Of a stretch of 64,000 bases of DNA, positions 23,861 to 32,800 are shown in pieces. Origin of the DNA: a virus; the IMG/VR virus record IMGVR_UViG_3300043424_000108, positions 1 through 64,000 of that record. One strand, 5' to 3'. Positions within the stretch are counted from its first letter, which is position 1, and each line of letters begins with the position of its first letter. The notes under the pieces are model-generated. The model saw only the letters and a list, made by a program, of their open reading frames with translations, ran no database searches and was not told the DNA's origin. Position numbers and translations under genes: made by a program.

Positions 23861-24014
23861 CTTCTTTAGAGGAAAACAAGGACAACGAGATTATCCTTAT
23901 TGGTTTTTTTACACAATCCCTACACTAACCTTTAGCAGAACACACTCTAAACAAAAGTTCAGTGTTCACTTAGGGTTTTTGTGGTTTAATTTAACTTTAA
24001 CAATAAACAAATGA
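23841..24014 (+). CDS. Small aromatic-rich hypothetical protein
   Basis: A 57-aa frame starting MKVKFSNFFRGKQGQRDYPYWFF, overlapping the DUF5664 end by 20 bases and the nuclease start by ATGA. The aromatic, beta-rich content (FYTIPTLTFSRTH, FSVHLGFLWFNLTL) recalls short orphan proteins of Bacteroidota phages. The coupled start at 24011 supports it. Confidence 0.5.
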   Translation: MKVKFSNFFRGKQGQRDYPYWFFYTIPTLTFSRTHSKQKFSVHLGFLWFNLTLTINK

Positions 24015-24979
24015 TTTTAGATCAAGGATACTTAGACAGTACAGCACAGAGTCAGAGCAGACTTAAAAAGCTATTGCAACACCCAAACCTTTATTATAAT
24101 TATGACCCTAGCTCCGATACAGATGAGCCAGCAGAAGTAACTCTAATAGGTGATGGAGTTGATTTAATCTTAACTCAAGGAGAAGAAGTATTCAGATCAG
24201 AGTTCCACATCAGTAGTGTAGAAAGACCTACAGGACAAATGGGAGACTTTGTATGGCATCTTTATACTAACCGAAATGATAGTATGGCTGAGACTATTGC
24301 GTATGAAGCAGCAAAGTTTAAGCGAGATACTCTCCCTAAGGTAAGAGAAAGATTCGCAATAGAAGGTAAGACCTATTACGAAGATTTGATTGCAGCAGAA
24401 GGAAAGAAAGTAATCTCTTTTGCCCAAGAAGCTCTGATCATTAATATCGCAGAAGGACTCAAGTCACATGCCTTCACTTCTAAGTTTGTAAAAGGTAACT
24501 CACAGTACAAAGTATTTACCCAACAAGCTTTAAGCTTTGAGTATTTAGGAGTACAGTGTAAAGGTTTACTAGATCTAGTAGTTGTTGATGTAGTAAACAA
24601 CATTCTTTATCCTATCGACTTGAAGACTACTACTACTTCCTTAAATTTTTGGACAGATACTCTTATGAAGTATCGCTATGACTTTCAAGGAGCATTCTAC
24701 ACAGAAGCTTTGAAGCAAACAGACCTCAGTATCTATGGAGAAAATCTAACAGTTAACAACTTTAGATTCATTGTAGAAAGCCAGAAGTTCCCAGGTAGTC
24801 CTTTAATCTATGAGCTGTCAGATGAAGCCATGGCTATAGGTAAGATGGGTGGAACTTTCCAAGGTAAGACCTACGAGGGTTTTCACCAAGCTATTGAGAG
24901 ACTTATGTGGCACTCAGAAAACGATTTGTGGGCATACACTAAAGAAGACTACGAGAATGACGGCATCAGAGTTATCTAA
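24011..24979 (+). CDS. PD-(D/E)XK exonuclease, YqaJ/RecB-like
   Basis: A 322-aa nuclease. The catalytic core is visible as CKGLLDLVVVD (D188) followed 15 residues later by IDLKTT (D203, K205), and an upstream acidic helix may give the last ligand. A later QGAFYTEAL fits motif IV. This is the layout of phage exonucleases that resect DNA ends for a Sak4-type annealer, which is present at 14211. The ATG at 24011 overlaps the previous stop by ATGA. Confidence 0.8.
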   Translation: MILDQGYLDSTAQSQSRLKKLLQHPNLYYNYDPSSDTDEPAEVTLIGDGVDLILTQGEEVFRSEFHISSVERPTGQMGDFVWHLYTNRNDSMAETIAYEAAKFKRDTLPKVRERFAIEGKTYYEDLIAAEGKKVISFAQEALIINIAEGLKSHAFTSKFVKGNSQYKVFTQQALSFEYLGVQCKGLLDLVVVDVVNNILYPIDLKTTTTSLNFWTDTLMKYRYDFQGAFYTEALKQTDLSIYGENLTVNNFRFIVESQKFPGSPLIYELSDEAMAIGKMGGTFQGKTYEGFHQAIERLMWHSENDLWAYTKEDYENDGIRVI

Positions 24980-25424
24980 TTACATAGGCGTGAACGAAGA
25001 CACTAATAATACAACTAAGTTTATGAGTCCCCTGATATTTACTTCAGGGGCTCAAGCTGCTAGACTATTGTATAACTTTGGTTTAGTTAACGTTTACTTA
25101 GACGATTACGGGTTTAGAGCTAAGCATTCTAACTGTTTGTTCTTTTTATTCGAACCTGTAGACACTAGTGCTTTCAAAGCTTTTGAAGAAAAGATTACTA
25201 GTTTTGACTCTTTCTTTGACTACTACGAGGTAGATGAAAGGATCATGTATGTGTTCAAGCCTAACAAAGTTTATCACAGAGACATAGAGTTATTTAAGCA
25301 AGGTAGGTTTGATGAATTTTCTGAAGACTATAAACTACTACTACATAAAGATATAAAGTTTGATGGAGTGGTAGTGGATATTACAAAAGAAATTTATAGA
25401 TTTGAAGAAAGTTTAAAACCGTAG
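24957..25424 (+). CDS. Hypothetical protein
   Basis: The frame is open from 24849, but ATG at 24957 reduces overlap with the nuclease gene to 23 bases and gives MTASELSNYIG as N-terminus. The 155-aa protein is aromatic and acidic, with SGAQAARLLYNFGLVNVYLDDYGF in the middle and a motif FDEFSEDYKLLLHKD near the end. No family recognised. Confidence 0.6.
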   Translation: MTASELSNYIGVNEDTNNTTKFMSPLIFTSGAQAARLLYNFGLVNVYLDDYGFRAKHSNCLFFLFEPVDTSAFKAFEEKITSFDSFFDYYEVDERIMYVFKPNKVYHRDIELFKQGRFDEFSEDYKLLLHKDIKFDGVVVDITKEIYRFEESLKP

Positions 25425-25425
25425 T

Positions 25426-25866
25426 ATGCATAAAATACCAATCGTTTACAACGCAGTAGTAGGAGGTAAAGCTAGCCTTTACTTAGATTTAACTAAAAGG
25501 ATAGCTTTAGAATCTTACTGTAAGAGACTACAGGTAGGATGTCTTATAGTAAAGAATGGAAACATTATTTCCTTTGGCTATAACGGAACTCCTTCTGGCT
25601 TTCCCAATGTATGTGAGTGTGACGATACCACTTTTGACTATGTACTACACGCAGAGTCTAATGCAATCACTAAGGCATGCAAGAGTCCTATCAGTACAGA
25701 AGACGCAACTATGTACTGTACTCATGCATGCTGTGTGCATTGCGCTAAGTTGGTAATTCAGAGTGGAATTACTACATTTGTATACCTAGAAGACTACAGA
25801 GATAGATCAGGAATAGAACTCTTAATCACTGCAGGTCTAGATGTCGTTAAAGCAAAAACAATTTAA
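25426..25866 (+). CDS. dCMP deaminase
   Basis: The enzyme converts dCMP to dUMP, the substrate of ThyA. Zinc ligands are visible: HAESNAI (H75, with E77 as catalytic base) and CCVHC (C103, C106), with the usual Pro before the first Cys replaced by Cys. The N-terminal GCLIVKNGNIISFGYNGTP is typical. The protein is 146 aa, close to the family size. It follows the previous gene without a gap. Confidence 0.9.
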   Translation: MHKIPIVYNAVVGGKASLYLDLTKRIALESYCKRLQVGCLIVKNGNIISFGYNGTPSGFPNVCECDDTTFDYVLHAESNAITKACKSPISTEDATMYCTHACCVHCAKLVIQSGITTFVYLEDYRDRSGIELLITAGLDVVKAKTI

Positions 25867-25871
25867 AAAAT

Positions 25872-26153
25872 ATGAGCATCACGTTAAAAGGACACAGAGT
25901 ATTACTCAATCGTCCCGTAAGAGAAGAAAGACTTATCAAACTAACTCCAGAGATGGAAGAAGCGATGGAGTTTGAAGAGTTGAAGAAGTTGAAGAACTTG
26001 GAAGTATTCGCCATCGGAGAAGAAGTACAAGGTATCAACGTTGGAGACAAGGTCTATGTACAGTTAATGGCATTGCAATCTGCAGAACTTGTAGAAGTAG
26101 AAGGCAATGAAAAAATTATGGTAAGATCTAGCGACATCGCTATCATCTGGTAA
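25872..26153 (+). CDS. GroES-like co-chaperonin candidate
   Basis: A 93-aa protein of GroES length and layout: an N-terminal strand with KGHRVLLNRPVREE, a mobile-loop-like charged segment (residues about 20-45), then LEVFAIGEEVQGINVGDKVYV and a C-terminal VRSSDIAIIW. GVxVGDxVyV plus the hydrophobic ending suits the fold. Phages such as T4 encode their own GroES to help fold a capsid protein. No direct evidence that it binds GroEL. Confidence 0.5.
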   Translation: MSITLKGHRVLLNRPVREERLIKLTPEMEEAMEFEELKKLKNLEVFAIGEEVQGINVGDKVYVQLMALQSAELVEVEGNEKIMVRSSDIAIIW

Positions 26154-26164
26154 TAAAAAGCTAT

Positions 26165-26443
26165 ATGGAAGATACAAGCGCACCACAAAGAGAGTTGACA
26201 CTTGGAGAAAAGAGATGTCACATCAACTTCAACCCATCAAGCGATGACAAGATTGGAACATTCAAACGTATGATGGCGGATGCTATTGACTTTTGCGAAA
26301 GAGAAGTAATGCTATCAAGAAGTTTAAATACATTAACTTCTGATGAATACATGGAGCAAGTAAGATGCTTTAAAATTGCCCAAGAGCACTTGGAAACAGC
26401 ACAAATGTATGCAGTAAAAGGAATCGCCAAAGGATTAAAATAA
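26165..26443 (+). CDS. Acb2/Tad1-like cyclic-nucleotide sponge candidate (anti-CBASS/anti-Thoeris)
   Basis: A 92-aa protein that matches the layout I know for the Acb2/Tad1 hairpin family: LGEKRCHINFNPSSDDKI near residue 13, a helix IGTFKRMMADAIDFCE, and a second helix ending in CFKIAQEHLETAQMYAVKGIAKG. Acb2 proteins are small hexamers that trap the cyclic nucleotides used by CBASS, and related proteins trap the Thoeris signal. It sits at the end of the nucleotide/replication block. Binding residues cannot be checked here. Confidence 0.6.
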   Translation: MEDTSAPQRELTLGEKRCHINFNPSSDDKIGTFKRMMADAIDFCEREVMLSRSLNTLTSDEYMEQVRCFKIAQEHLETAQMYAVKGIAKGLK

Positions 26444-26450
26444 AAAAGAT

Positions 26451-26774
26451 ATGTTATTCTACTATACAGAAAAAGAAAAGATCGAGAATGGTGAAGAGAT
26501 GGAACTCATCGTTAAGAAAGGTTTCTCTTTTGACCTCAACAAGGTGTTGATGACCTATCCTACAGAGAATGGATTGGCTATTGTTCTTGAGGGAGCAGCA
26601 GACAAACTTAACCCTGTAGACTATCAATACAAAATTGATCCTGCAACTAAGCAAAAAGTTCCAGTAAAAATCACTAAATTTGAAATCACAAGTGAGCCTA
26701 TCGTAGTTGAGTTAAAGGTAAAGGAAGAGATTCTTGCTTTCTTTAGCTTGACAGGAGGACCACAAGCGATCTAA
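26451..26774 (+). CDS. Hypothetical protein, last gene of the plus-strand block
   Basis: A 107-aa beta-rich protein (MLFYYTEKEKIENGEEMELIVKKGFSF...). Repeated strand-turn-strand segments (VPVKITKFEITSEPIVVELKV) suggest a beta-sandwich. No domain recognised. It follows the Acb2-like gene by seven bases and precedes the block-closing terminator, so it may be a partner of that gene or an unrelated virion protein. Confidence 0.5.
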   Translation: MLFYYTEKEKIENGEEMELIVKKGFSFDLNKVLMTYPTENGLAIVLEGAADKLNPVDYQYKIDPATKQKVPVKITKFEITSEPIVVELKVKEEILAFFSLTGGPQAI

Positions 26775-26824
26775 TAGTTTTAGTTTATTTAGTTTTAGTT
26801 TTTAGTTATTTTACCAACCAAATG

Positions 26825-26853
26825 AAAAGGGGCTCTTAATAGGGCCCCTTTTT
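26825..26853. terminator. Bidirectional terminator separating the two gene blocks
   Basis: AAAAGGGGCTCT, loop TAAT, AGGGCCCC and TTTTT. The stem has A-runs on one side and T-runs on the other, so it can stop transcription from both directions. It sits between the last plus-strand gene (ends 26774) and the last minus-strand gene (ends 26867). The preceding bases 26775-26815 are TTTAGT-rich. Confidence 0.85.
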
Positions 26854-26866
26854 ATTTAAAGTCTTA

Positions 26867-27097
26867 TTAAAGTCTTATCACTCTCGGATACTCTAGTCCT
26901 ACTGCTAGTATGACATCTAATCCGTATATACTTTCTATTGTGACATCGTCCTCTTCCTCTACTCCCATCTCTATGAGCAAGTCTTCGAACTGCTCTTCGG
27001 TAAGTAGGACTGCATTAGGCCTCATTGCCTGACCATCCTTCTCTGAGTCTAGATAGAACTGATTTATTAATTTGTCTATATCTGCTAGGGTAATCAT
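26867..27097 (-). CDS. Small acidic hypothetical protein
   Basis: A 76-aa acidic protein (MITLADIDKLINQFYLDSEKDG...) with LTEEQFEDLLIEMGVEEED. It is the last gene of the minus-strand lysis/late unit. No domain recognised; the pattern with VLLTEEQFEDL recalls short phage orphans. Confidence 0.55.
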   Translation of the reverse strand: MITLADIDKLINQFYLDSEKDGQAMRPNAVLLTEEQFEDLLIEMGVEEEDDVTIESIYGLDVILAVGLEYPRVIRL

Positions 27098-27104
27098 CTT
27101 ATTT

Positions 27105-28427
27105 TTATTTAAAGCGAATATAAAACGAATAAATCGAATCCGTATCTTTTTCTACTAAATCAAAGGAAACTCCTGGGTATCCAGGGCCAAAGTTGTTCAT
27201 AATCCACTTAGAAGAGCCATACATAGACAATACATTACGGTATCTAAACTTATATGCTTGTTGCATACTCTCAGTATGTAGGTCTCCTTTTACTATAGAG
27301 ATATTTTTATTCTCTCCTAAGTTATGGTGGTCGATGTACTTATTAAGGAAGTTTTCTGCTTTCTCGTTTAAGAAAAGGGGAAGACCATGCTTAAGATCTT
27401 CCGAATCTTTTCCATGAGTAAAGATAAACGTATGTTTGCCATAGTCAAAATGTTCTAAGAACTTCTCCATTATCGTTACCTTGATGAATGGATAAGCTGT
27501 GTTTAAGTATAAGTTTAACGCTTGATTAGTAATGTAACCAAAAGAACCTGCATGGTTATCGTTAGTTTGCATTACTGCGTGGATGTTATTTGCTAAGTTT
27601 TTCTCTACTAAAGTGTCGAAGAATCTCTTATGAGCATAAAGGTAAGTCATAAAAGCTTCTTTACTGTCCATATTCTGAGGTAACTGGTGACCACCTCTAG
27701 TAGTGTAGCCATTCCAACCATCTAAAGAATCTCCTAAGTCACAAATAAACAAGTCTTGTAGTCTTCCATAAGTCCTAACTTGCTTCTCTATCTCTTCTAG
27801 AGTTCTATTCATCCTTTCTTCGAAGACATTCTCATTGTATTCGTTACCATAAAGAGCAGTAGGATGTGTAAGTGCACCTACATGTTTGTCACTCATGTAT
27901 ACAAATAAGCCTCTATTAGTGCTTACAAGGGCTTTCTTAGGTGTTGGATATACATTGATGCCAGACTCTAAGAAAACTTCTCTTAGAATGCTTTCTATGT
28001 CGTCATTAAAAGTATCCTCAGGCTTTATATGAGCAAATAAGGCTGACACTAGCCAGCCTGAACTCTTTTCTTTACTCCAATATTGAACTAACTTCCACTT
28101 AGTAGTGTCTATCTTGTGTATCTTAACTATCTCTTCAGGAGATCTAGGTTGTTCGGATACTAGTTTAGATACTTCTAACGTACCTTTTTCTAGGTTTTCA
28201 TTATAGGTACTTACAGAATCGGAATTAGATTGAGAATTATCTGGATAAGCATCCTCTCTTATAAGTTTAGCTACGGCTGTTCTTTTTAAGTCACGAACTT
28301 TTTTGCCTCTTAACTCGTTACTTAGTTCTGGGCAGAAGTTAAAACGGATAGCAACTTCAACAGCTGTCTCAGTTGTGTTTGGATTATCCATATAGTGACG
28401 GATAATCTGTTTAGAGATTGGCATCAT
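27105..28427 (-). CDS. Metallophosphoesterase (calcineurin-like) with N-terminal helix-turn-helix
   Basis: A 440-aa protein. Residues about 175-420 carry metallophosphoesterase motifs: SDKHVG, GDSLDG, TNDNHAG and FTHGKD, then GDLHTES. The N-terminal 60 residues (TETAVEVAIRFNF...KVRDLKR) look like a helix-turn-helix. The enzyme should hydrolyse a phosphodiester or phosphomonoester. In related phages such proteins are sometimes called DNA nucleases, but the substrate is unknown here. It is transcribed after the lysis genes. Confidence 0.7.
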   Translation of the reverse strand: MMPISKQIIRHYMDNPNTTETAVEVAIRFNFCPELSNELRGKKVRDLKRTAVAKLIREDAYPDNSQSNSDSVSTYNENLEKGTLEVSKLVSEQPRSPEEIVKIHKIDTTKWKLVQYWSKEKSSGWLVSALFAHIKPEDTFNDDIESILREVFLESGINVYPTPKKALVSTNRGLFVYMSDKHVGALTHPTALYGNEYNENVFEERMNRTLEEIEKQVRTYGRLQDLFICDLGDSLDGWNGYTTRGGHQLPQNMDSKEAFMTYLYAHKRFFDTLVEKNLANNIHAVMQTNDNHAGSFGYITNQALNLYLNTAYPFIKVTIMEKFLEHFDYGKHTFIFTHGKDSEDLKHGLPLFLNEKAENFLNKYIDHHNLGENKNISIVKGDLHTESMQQAYKFRYRNVLSMYGSSKWIMNNFGPGYPGVSFDLVEKDTDSIYSFYIRFK

Positions 28428-28438
28428 AGGCTTGGTGG

Positions 28439-28798
28439 TTAAAATATTAACCCTATGGTTAACAAAGCTATAGCAATTAATCCGCCTTTCAAAACATTCT
28501 TCAATGTTTTTATAGTTTCTGCTTGAGATTTAACCTTAGTATCCAAGCGAACTATCTCTACCTTAGCTGTATCTAGGGCCTTTTGGTAGTTGGGAACTAT
28601 AGAATCTTTATAATAATGTAGTTGGAGACTGTCTGCTTTGACAATCTTCTTTAGACTAACTACTCTTTCACGTGCTTGAATTCCTTTTATGAACTCATTA
28701 TTCAACTCCTTTAGCGGTAAGCTGTCTAGAGATTGTGAGTAGATACTTTGTGCCGTCAATGTCAGGCATAGTGTCAATAGCAATCTGAATTGTGTCAT
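28439..28798 (-). CDS. Spanin-like protein, signal anchor and C-terminal membrane segment
   Basis: A 119-aa protein: an N-terminal signal-like segment (FRLLLTLCLTLTAQSIYSQS), a central charged coiled-coil-like region, and a C-terminal hydrophobic segment (GGLIAIALLTIGLIF). Its start lies within the 3' end of the upstream gene in another frame (101-base overlap), the layout of Rz/Rz1 spanin pairs. No lipobox is visible, so it is not a typical o-spanin. Confidence 0.5.
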   Translation of the reverse strand: MTQFRLLLTLCLTLTAQSIYSQSLDSLPLKELNNEFIKGIQARERVVSLKKIVKADSLQLHYYKDSIVPNYQKALDTAKVEIVRLDTKVKSQAETIKTLKNVLKGGLIAIALLTIGLIF

Positions 28799-29015
28799 AC
28801 TTTAAGGTGATTTTTTCATAGTTGTGATACTCTTCGTGCTTGATATGCTCCAGAGAGTCTATCTTTTCAAAGTAAGTATCGTTGGCTTTATCTATAGAAT
28901 CTATAAAAGATATTACTTGGTTAGTGTCTTGCTCTTGTACATATTCGTACCTATAAAGCAAGTATACAATAACAAAGAAGAAGATAAAGTTAAGTTTAAT
29001 CGAGAGGTTTTTCAT
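28698..29015 (-). CDS. Spanin-like membrane protein (i-spanin candidate)
   Basis: A 105-aa protein with an N-terminal transmembrane segment (LNFIFFFVIVYLLYRY) followed by a charged periplasmic-type coiled coil (SLEHIKHEEYHNYEKITLKYD). This matches i-spanin (Rz) layout. It overlaps the holin gene by 20 bases and the second spanin-like gene by 101 bases, so the three form one lysis cassette. Confidence 0.55.
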   Translation of the reverse strand: MKNLSIKLNFIFFFVIVYLLYRYEYVQEQDTNQVISFIDSIDKANDTYFEKIDSLEHIKHEEYHNYEKITLKYDTIQIAIDTMPDIDGTKYLLTISRQLTAKGVE

Positions 29016-29418
29016 CGTGGTTGAATTTATGTCTGTCTATCTTTTCTAAAACTTGAGATAGTACACTGTTATCTATAATTCCTACTGTGTGTGCATTTTT
29101 AAGTGCACTAATCAATTGGAAAATAATAAAAGGAGCACAAATAGTCTCACTTAGCCAAAATGTACCATCAAATCCTTTCTCCACTAAGAGAACTACAGAT
29201 AGTATTACTACCCAACCAACCAAAGTTTTAATAACTTTTAGTGCCTTACGGGTTTGAAAACCCTCTTTCTTAGTTCCTGCCCATACACCAAAGAAACCAT
29301 CCAAGCTAACAACAGACACTATAGCTAAGAACTGCTCGAAGTTATCAGCAGTCAACTTTAAAAAATATGTGCCTAAGAAGGCACATATTGTAGTGAAAGC
29401 TATTAGAAGGGTTTTCAT
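28996..29418 (-). CDS. Phage holin-like protein
   Basis: A 140-aa protein with several hydrophobic segments: LLIAFTTICAFLGTYFL at the N-terminus, FLAIVSVVSLDGFFGVW, and LVGWVVILSVVLLV, then a cytosolic tail. SLDGFFGVWAGTKKEGFQTRKALK is typical of holin family 4-type proteins of Bacteroidota phages. It makes the membrane hole that starts lysis. No endolysin is recognised in the window. Confidence 0.65.
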   Translation of the reverse strand: MKTLLIAFTTICAFLGTYFLKLTADNFEQFLAIVSVVSLDGFFGVWAGTKKEGFQTRKALKVIKTLVGWVVILSVVLLVEKGFDGTFWLSETICAPFIIFQLISALKNAHTVGIIDNSVLSQVLEKIDRHKFNHDEKPLD

Positions 29419-29756
29419 TAAGCGTTATAAGCGATTACAGAACCTGAAGAAAGTGTGATAGAGGAGATAGTTGTACCTTTAGCTACGCTAACCTTCATTG
29501 TTGGAGCCAAAGTAATCCCAGACAAACCTAGTGTAGTCATAAGACTATTACCATCTTGATCTAAGATTGCTGTAACTACAGCAGATGCGTTTACTACAAA
29601 GTACTGAAAGCTTCCTGTAACAGGAGAAGTACCTGAGATAACCTTGCTACCGTTCATACCTGCCTCGGCAGTTACGCTAGCGTTGATGCAACAAAGTTGC
29701 CCTTCGATGTGGCGAAGTTTCTTTGATTGTTCTCTGAGAATGTCATGTGTTTCCAT
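29418..29756 (-). CDS. Small decoration- or spike-like structural protein
   Basis: A 112-aa protein with an N-terminal helix (ILREQSKKLRHIEGQLCCI) then a beta-rich, glycine-, serine- and threonine-rich body (GTSPVTGSFQYFVVNASAVVTAIL...). This looks like a small capsid decoration or tail protein. It leads the lysis unit and has a host-type promoter upstream. The function is inferred from composition only. Confidence 0.5.
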   Translation of the reverse strand: METHDILREQSKKLRHIEGQLCCINASVTAEAGMNGSKVISGTSPVTGSFQYFVVNASAVVTAILDQDGNSLMTTLGLSGITLAPTMKVSVAKGTTISSITLSSGSVIAYNA

Positions 29757-29802
29757 AATAATTATCTTTTACGACTTTAAGTCCGACCTAAGTCCGTTTA
29801 CA

Positions 29803-29832
29803 CAAAAATACTTTTATTTAAAATAAAGTCAA
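29803..29832 (-). promoter_or_regulatory. Bacteroidota-type promoter of the lysis unit
   Basis: On the minus strand: TTGAC, 17 bases, TATTTTTG (box at 29803-29810, -33 side ending 29832), 46 bases before the start at 29756. The leader contains two direct copies of CGGACTTA 11 bases apart (about 29773-29797), which may bind a regulator. Confidence 0.6.
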
Positions 29833-29833
29833 G

Positions 29834-32800
29834 TTATTCTTCTTCAGGTTCAGGAGTAACATCTAATCCCCTCCTATCTCCTAATAGATTCATAAATGGA
29901 TAAGCAATAGGACTTGATTCATCTATTTTACCTGCCTTGATTCCTTCTATTCTTTTCTTATAATTATCTCTTAAGGTCTTAAGTTTGTTGTTTACACTTT
30001 CTGGTACTCTTTCTCCTCTAGAAACATACTTAGCAGTTTCTTCTTGAATCTCTTTAAGTTGTTTCTTAAACAACTTTTTTTCTTGAGCTAAGCGAGTTCT
30101 AGTAGGCATAATCTCTAATCCTTCGTAATCTTTCTTATACCTAGTCCTTAGTTCTTTAGTATAAGTCTTAGGAGCGTAGTCATTGAATGCTCTGTTTTGA
30201 AATTCTACTGATTTAGGTCCAATAAAAGCTCCTTTAAGCCCTAAGAATTCCATACCCAATACAGCCAATCCCATCTCACCTGCTTGCATAGGGTGTGTTC
30301 TATCCCAGTCTACTTTATTAGAGTTAGGGCGATACTTGTAATACGGATCTGTAGAGTAGAGATCACCGTCTGTAACAAACTTTCTCCAAACACTGAAGGG
30401 TCCCATAGCAGCCCAACCTATCTTCTCAAAGATAGATACACCGTTTGCTTGCTCGGCTACATAAGTAAACATCATTTCATTTATTCCCCACCCAGTAAAT
30501 ACTCCTTCAGCTTCGTTAGCTGTTCTTTTTGCACCTAAACACACATAGTCTTTCCAATCTGATTCAGCATCCTCTTCGCAATTCAAAGCCAATGACATCT
30601 GTACAATTAAATTTGCTAATACTGTATAGGTAGCTAACTGAACGGCAAACTGCTTTAAGCCTGCTTTTTGTGTGTCAGAACTATACTTCCAGGTATTATA
30701 CATTCTACCTTTGTCAAAGTAAACTGTATCCATTAAGAAGTTTAAAGCAGCCCTATGAGAACCAATAGTTTTAATACCTGCTCCATAGTGAATAGTCTCA
30801 GAACCCCAAGTAGACTTAAGATCTGGAATAACCCATTTCTTCAAGAACATAATAGATCTAAACCAAGCATGTTTAGCCATAGTAGGCTGTGCCTCTAACG
30901 AGTAGATACCTTGTGCTCTTTCATTAGCTAATTGTATTTCTTTTCTAACTCTCTGTACAAACTCAAAGCTTACATCTACACTAGGCTTAGGCTGAATAAC
31001 TCCATCTCTAAGTTCGAAAGCATCTTTCAACCTAATTGTTTCTGTGCTACCTTTTACAGGAACTCTATACTTATTTAAGAAAGCATAAGTAGTTACTGCA
31101 GCAATATCAAATTCAGTAAAGTCCCTGAGAGTAGAGACAGCTTTCCAAGCTTTACCGTACTTAGCAAGACCTTTGTTGTTAATCTCACTTGCCTGGTTAG
31201 CTAACGCCTGAGTACCAGTAAAATAATCTACTAGAGATACACGGTAACTTTTAGCTCCAAACTGATTATAAGTTAAGTAAAACTCTTTGCTAATACCCGA
31301 GGTATCTCCGTGAGCCCTTACCAAGTCTTTAGCAGTAATGTGGTAAAATCCTAATTGAGAAAGAATTTTAAGGTGACCACTAATCCAGTTTTGTGGGAGA
31401 CTCATTAAGTTAAATCCTAATGTCTTGAATCCTGCAACATTACTTACTCCTGAGAATAGGCTATTACCTACTCTTAAAGCAACAGAGTTGTTTTTATCTT
31501 CTAATACTTTGCCATAAAGTTCTCTATCAATCAAATCTGCAATTACTTTAGAAGCACCTGATTCTTCTTTACCTGCTGACATTACTTCTTCCATAGTAAG
31601 AACTGTTGACTGGTACTTACGCATTACTTTAAATCTCTCAGAAGAGGTAGCGTAAGAAGCCATAGCAGTCATAATATCGTAAGACTGTTCTTCAATGGGA
31701 AGAGTACGTGCATAACGATTAAATAGTCTACGGGATTCCCTTGTTACGGGATCTCCAAAGGCATCTGTTTGATAAGCGTCTCCGTAGATATCGTCCTCGT
31801 CTGAAAAAGAATCTCTGTCTCCCTTAAAGTAACTTAAGATATTCTTAAAGAATTGCTTAACTATATTGGCTTTAAGTTTTATTAGATCTACAAACTCACC
31901 CTTTGTTTTACGCATTCCAGGAATCAAATCTCCTAGTTTGTCTTTTTGATAAAGGTTCTCTTGGCTACGATAATGAAGGACTCTCATACGTTCTAACAGT
32001 TGTTTCTGTGTAGAAGTAAGATTGTCATAGTTACTATTATAGTACTCGCCTCCTGTAACCTCTTTAAATGTAATTTCTTTTGGTTTGTATTTAGGATTCT
32101 TAAACTCTGGCCTAATTACAGATTTATACCAAAGACTTGAGGGTGCATCCTTTTCTATGTAGTTAGGATTGTTAGGTCTAGTTACCCTCCACATAAATAA
32201 AGGTTCAACTACCTCCTGAACTACTCTAGTCTCAGGATTAAATCTAAACTTAGTTATGTGGTTGTTTTGATACCATACAGAATTCTTGTATCTGGCCTCT
32301 ACTATTTTTTCTATAGACTGTGTATCTAAGTCTGGATTCTCTGTAGTTACTTGAGTACGAATAGAGTCTTTTTGGTTTCTTACAGCACTCTCATAATACT
32401 CAGAATTAACGTTACTCTGTAGATCTTGTAGCTTTTCGATAAGAGCACCTAGTTTACTTTTAGTATCTTTATCTAGAGGGCTATCTTGCTTAAGCAAAGA
32501 TTTGATTTCCTCAATCTGTAACTCTAGTTCTTTTGCCTTAACTACTTGTTTATCAGTAACTTGTACAGGATCGTAAACACCATTTCTATCCTTAGTTCCT
32601 AACAAAAGATTAAATAGACCAGAGTAAAGATCTTGCATAGAACCCCTATTACTTAGTAGACGTTGGATATCATCTAAGATAATTTGTCTAGTGTCGTAGA
32701 ACTCTTGTGTATAAGTAGTACGTGTGTGTACTGAAGCCCACTTATTGTAAGCATCTTGTGTGATTAAGCCTTTTGCTAAGTCTGCTTTCTTGCTAGCGAG

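Noticed and set aside
24849-25424. Long form of the hypothetical gene starting at 24849
   Set aside because: It would overlap the nuclease gene by 131 bases; the ATG at 24957 leaves a short 23-base overlap.
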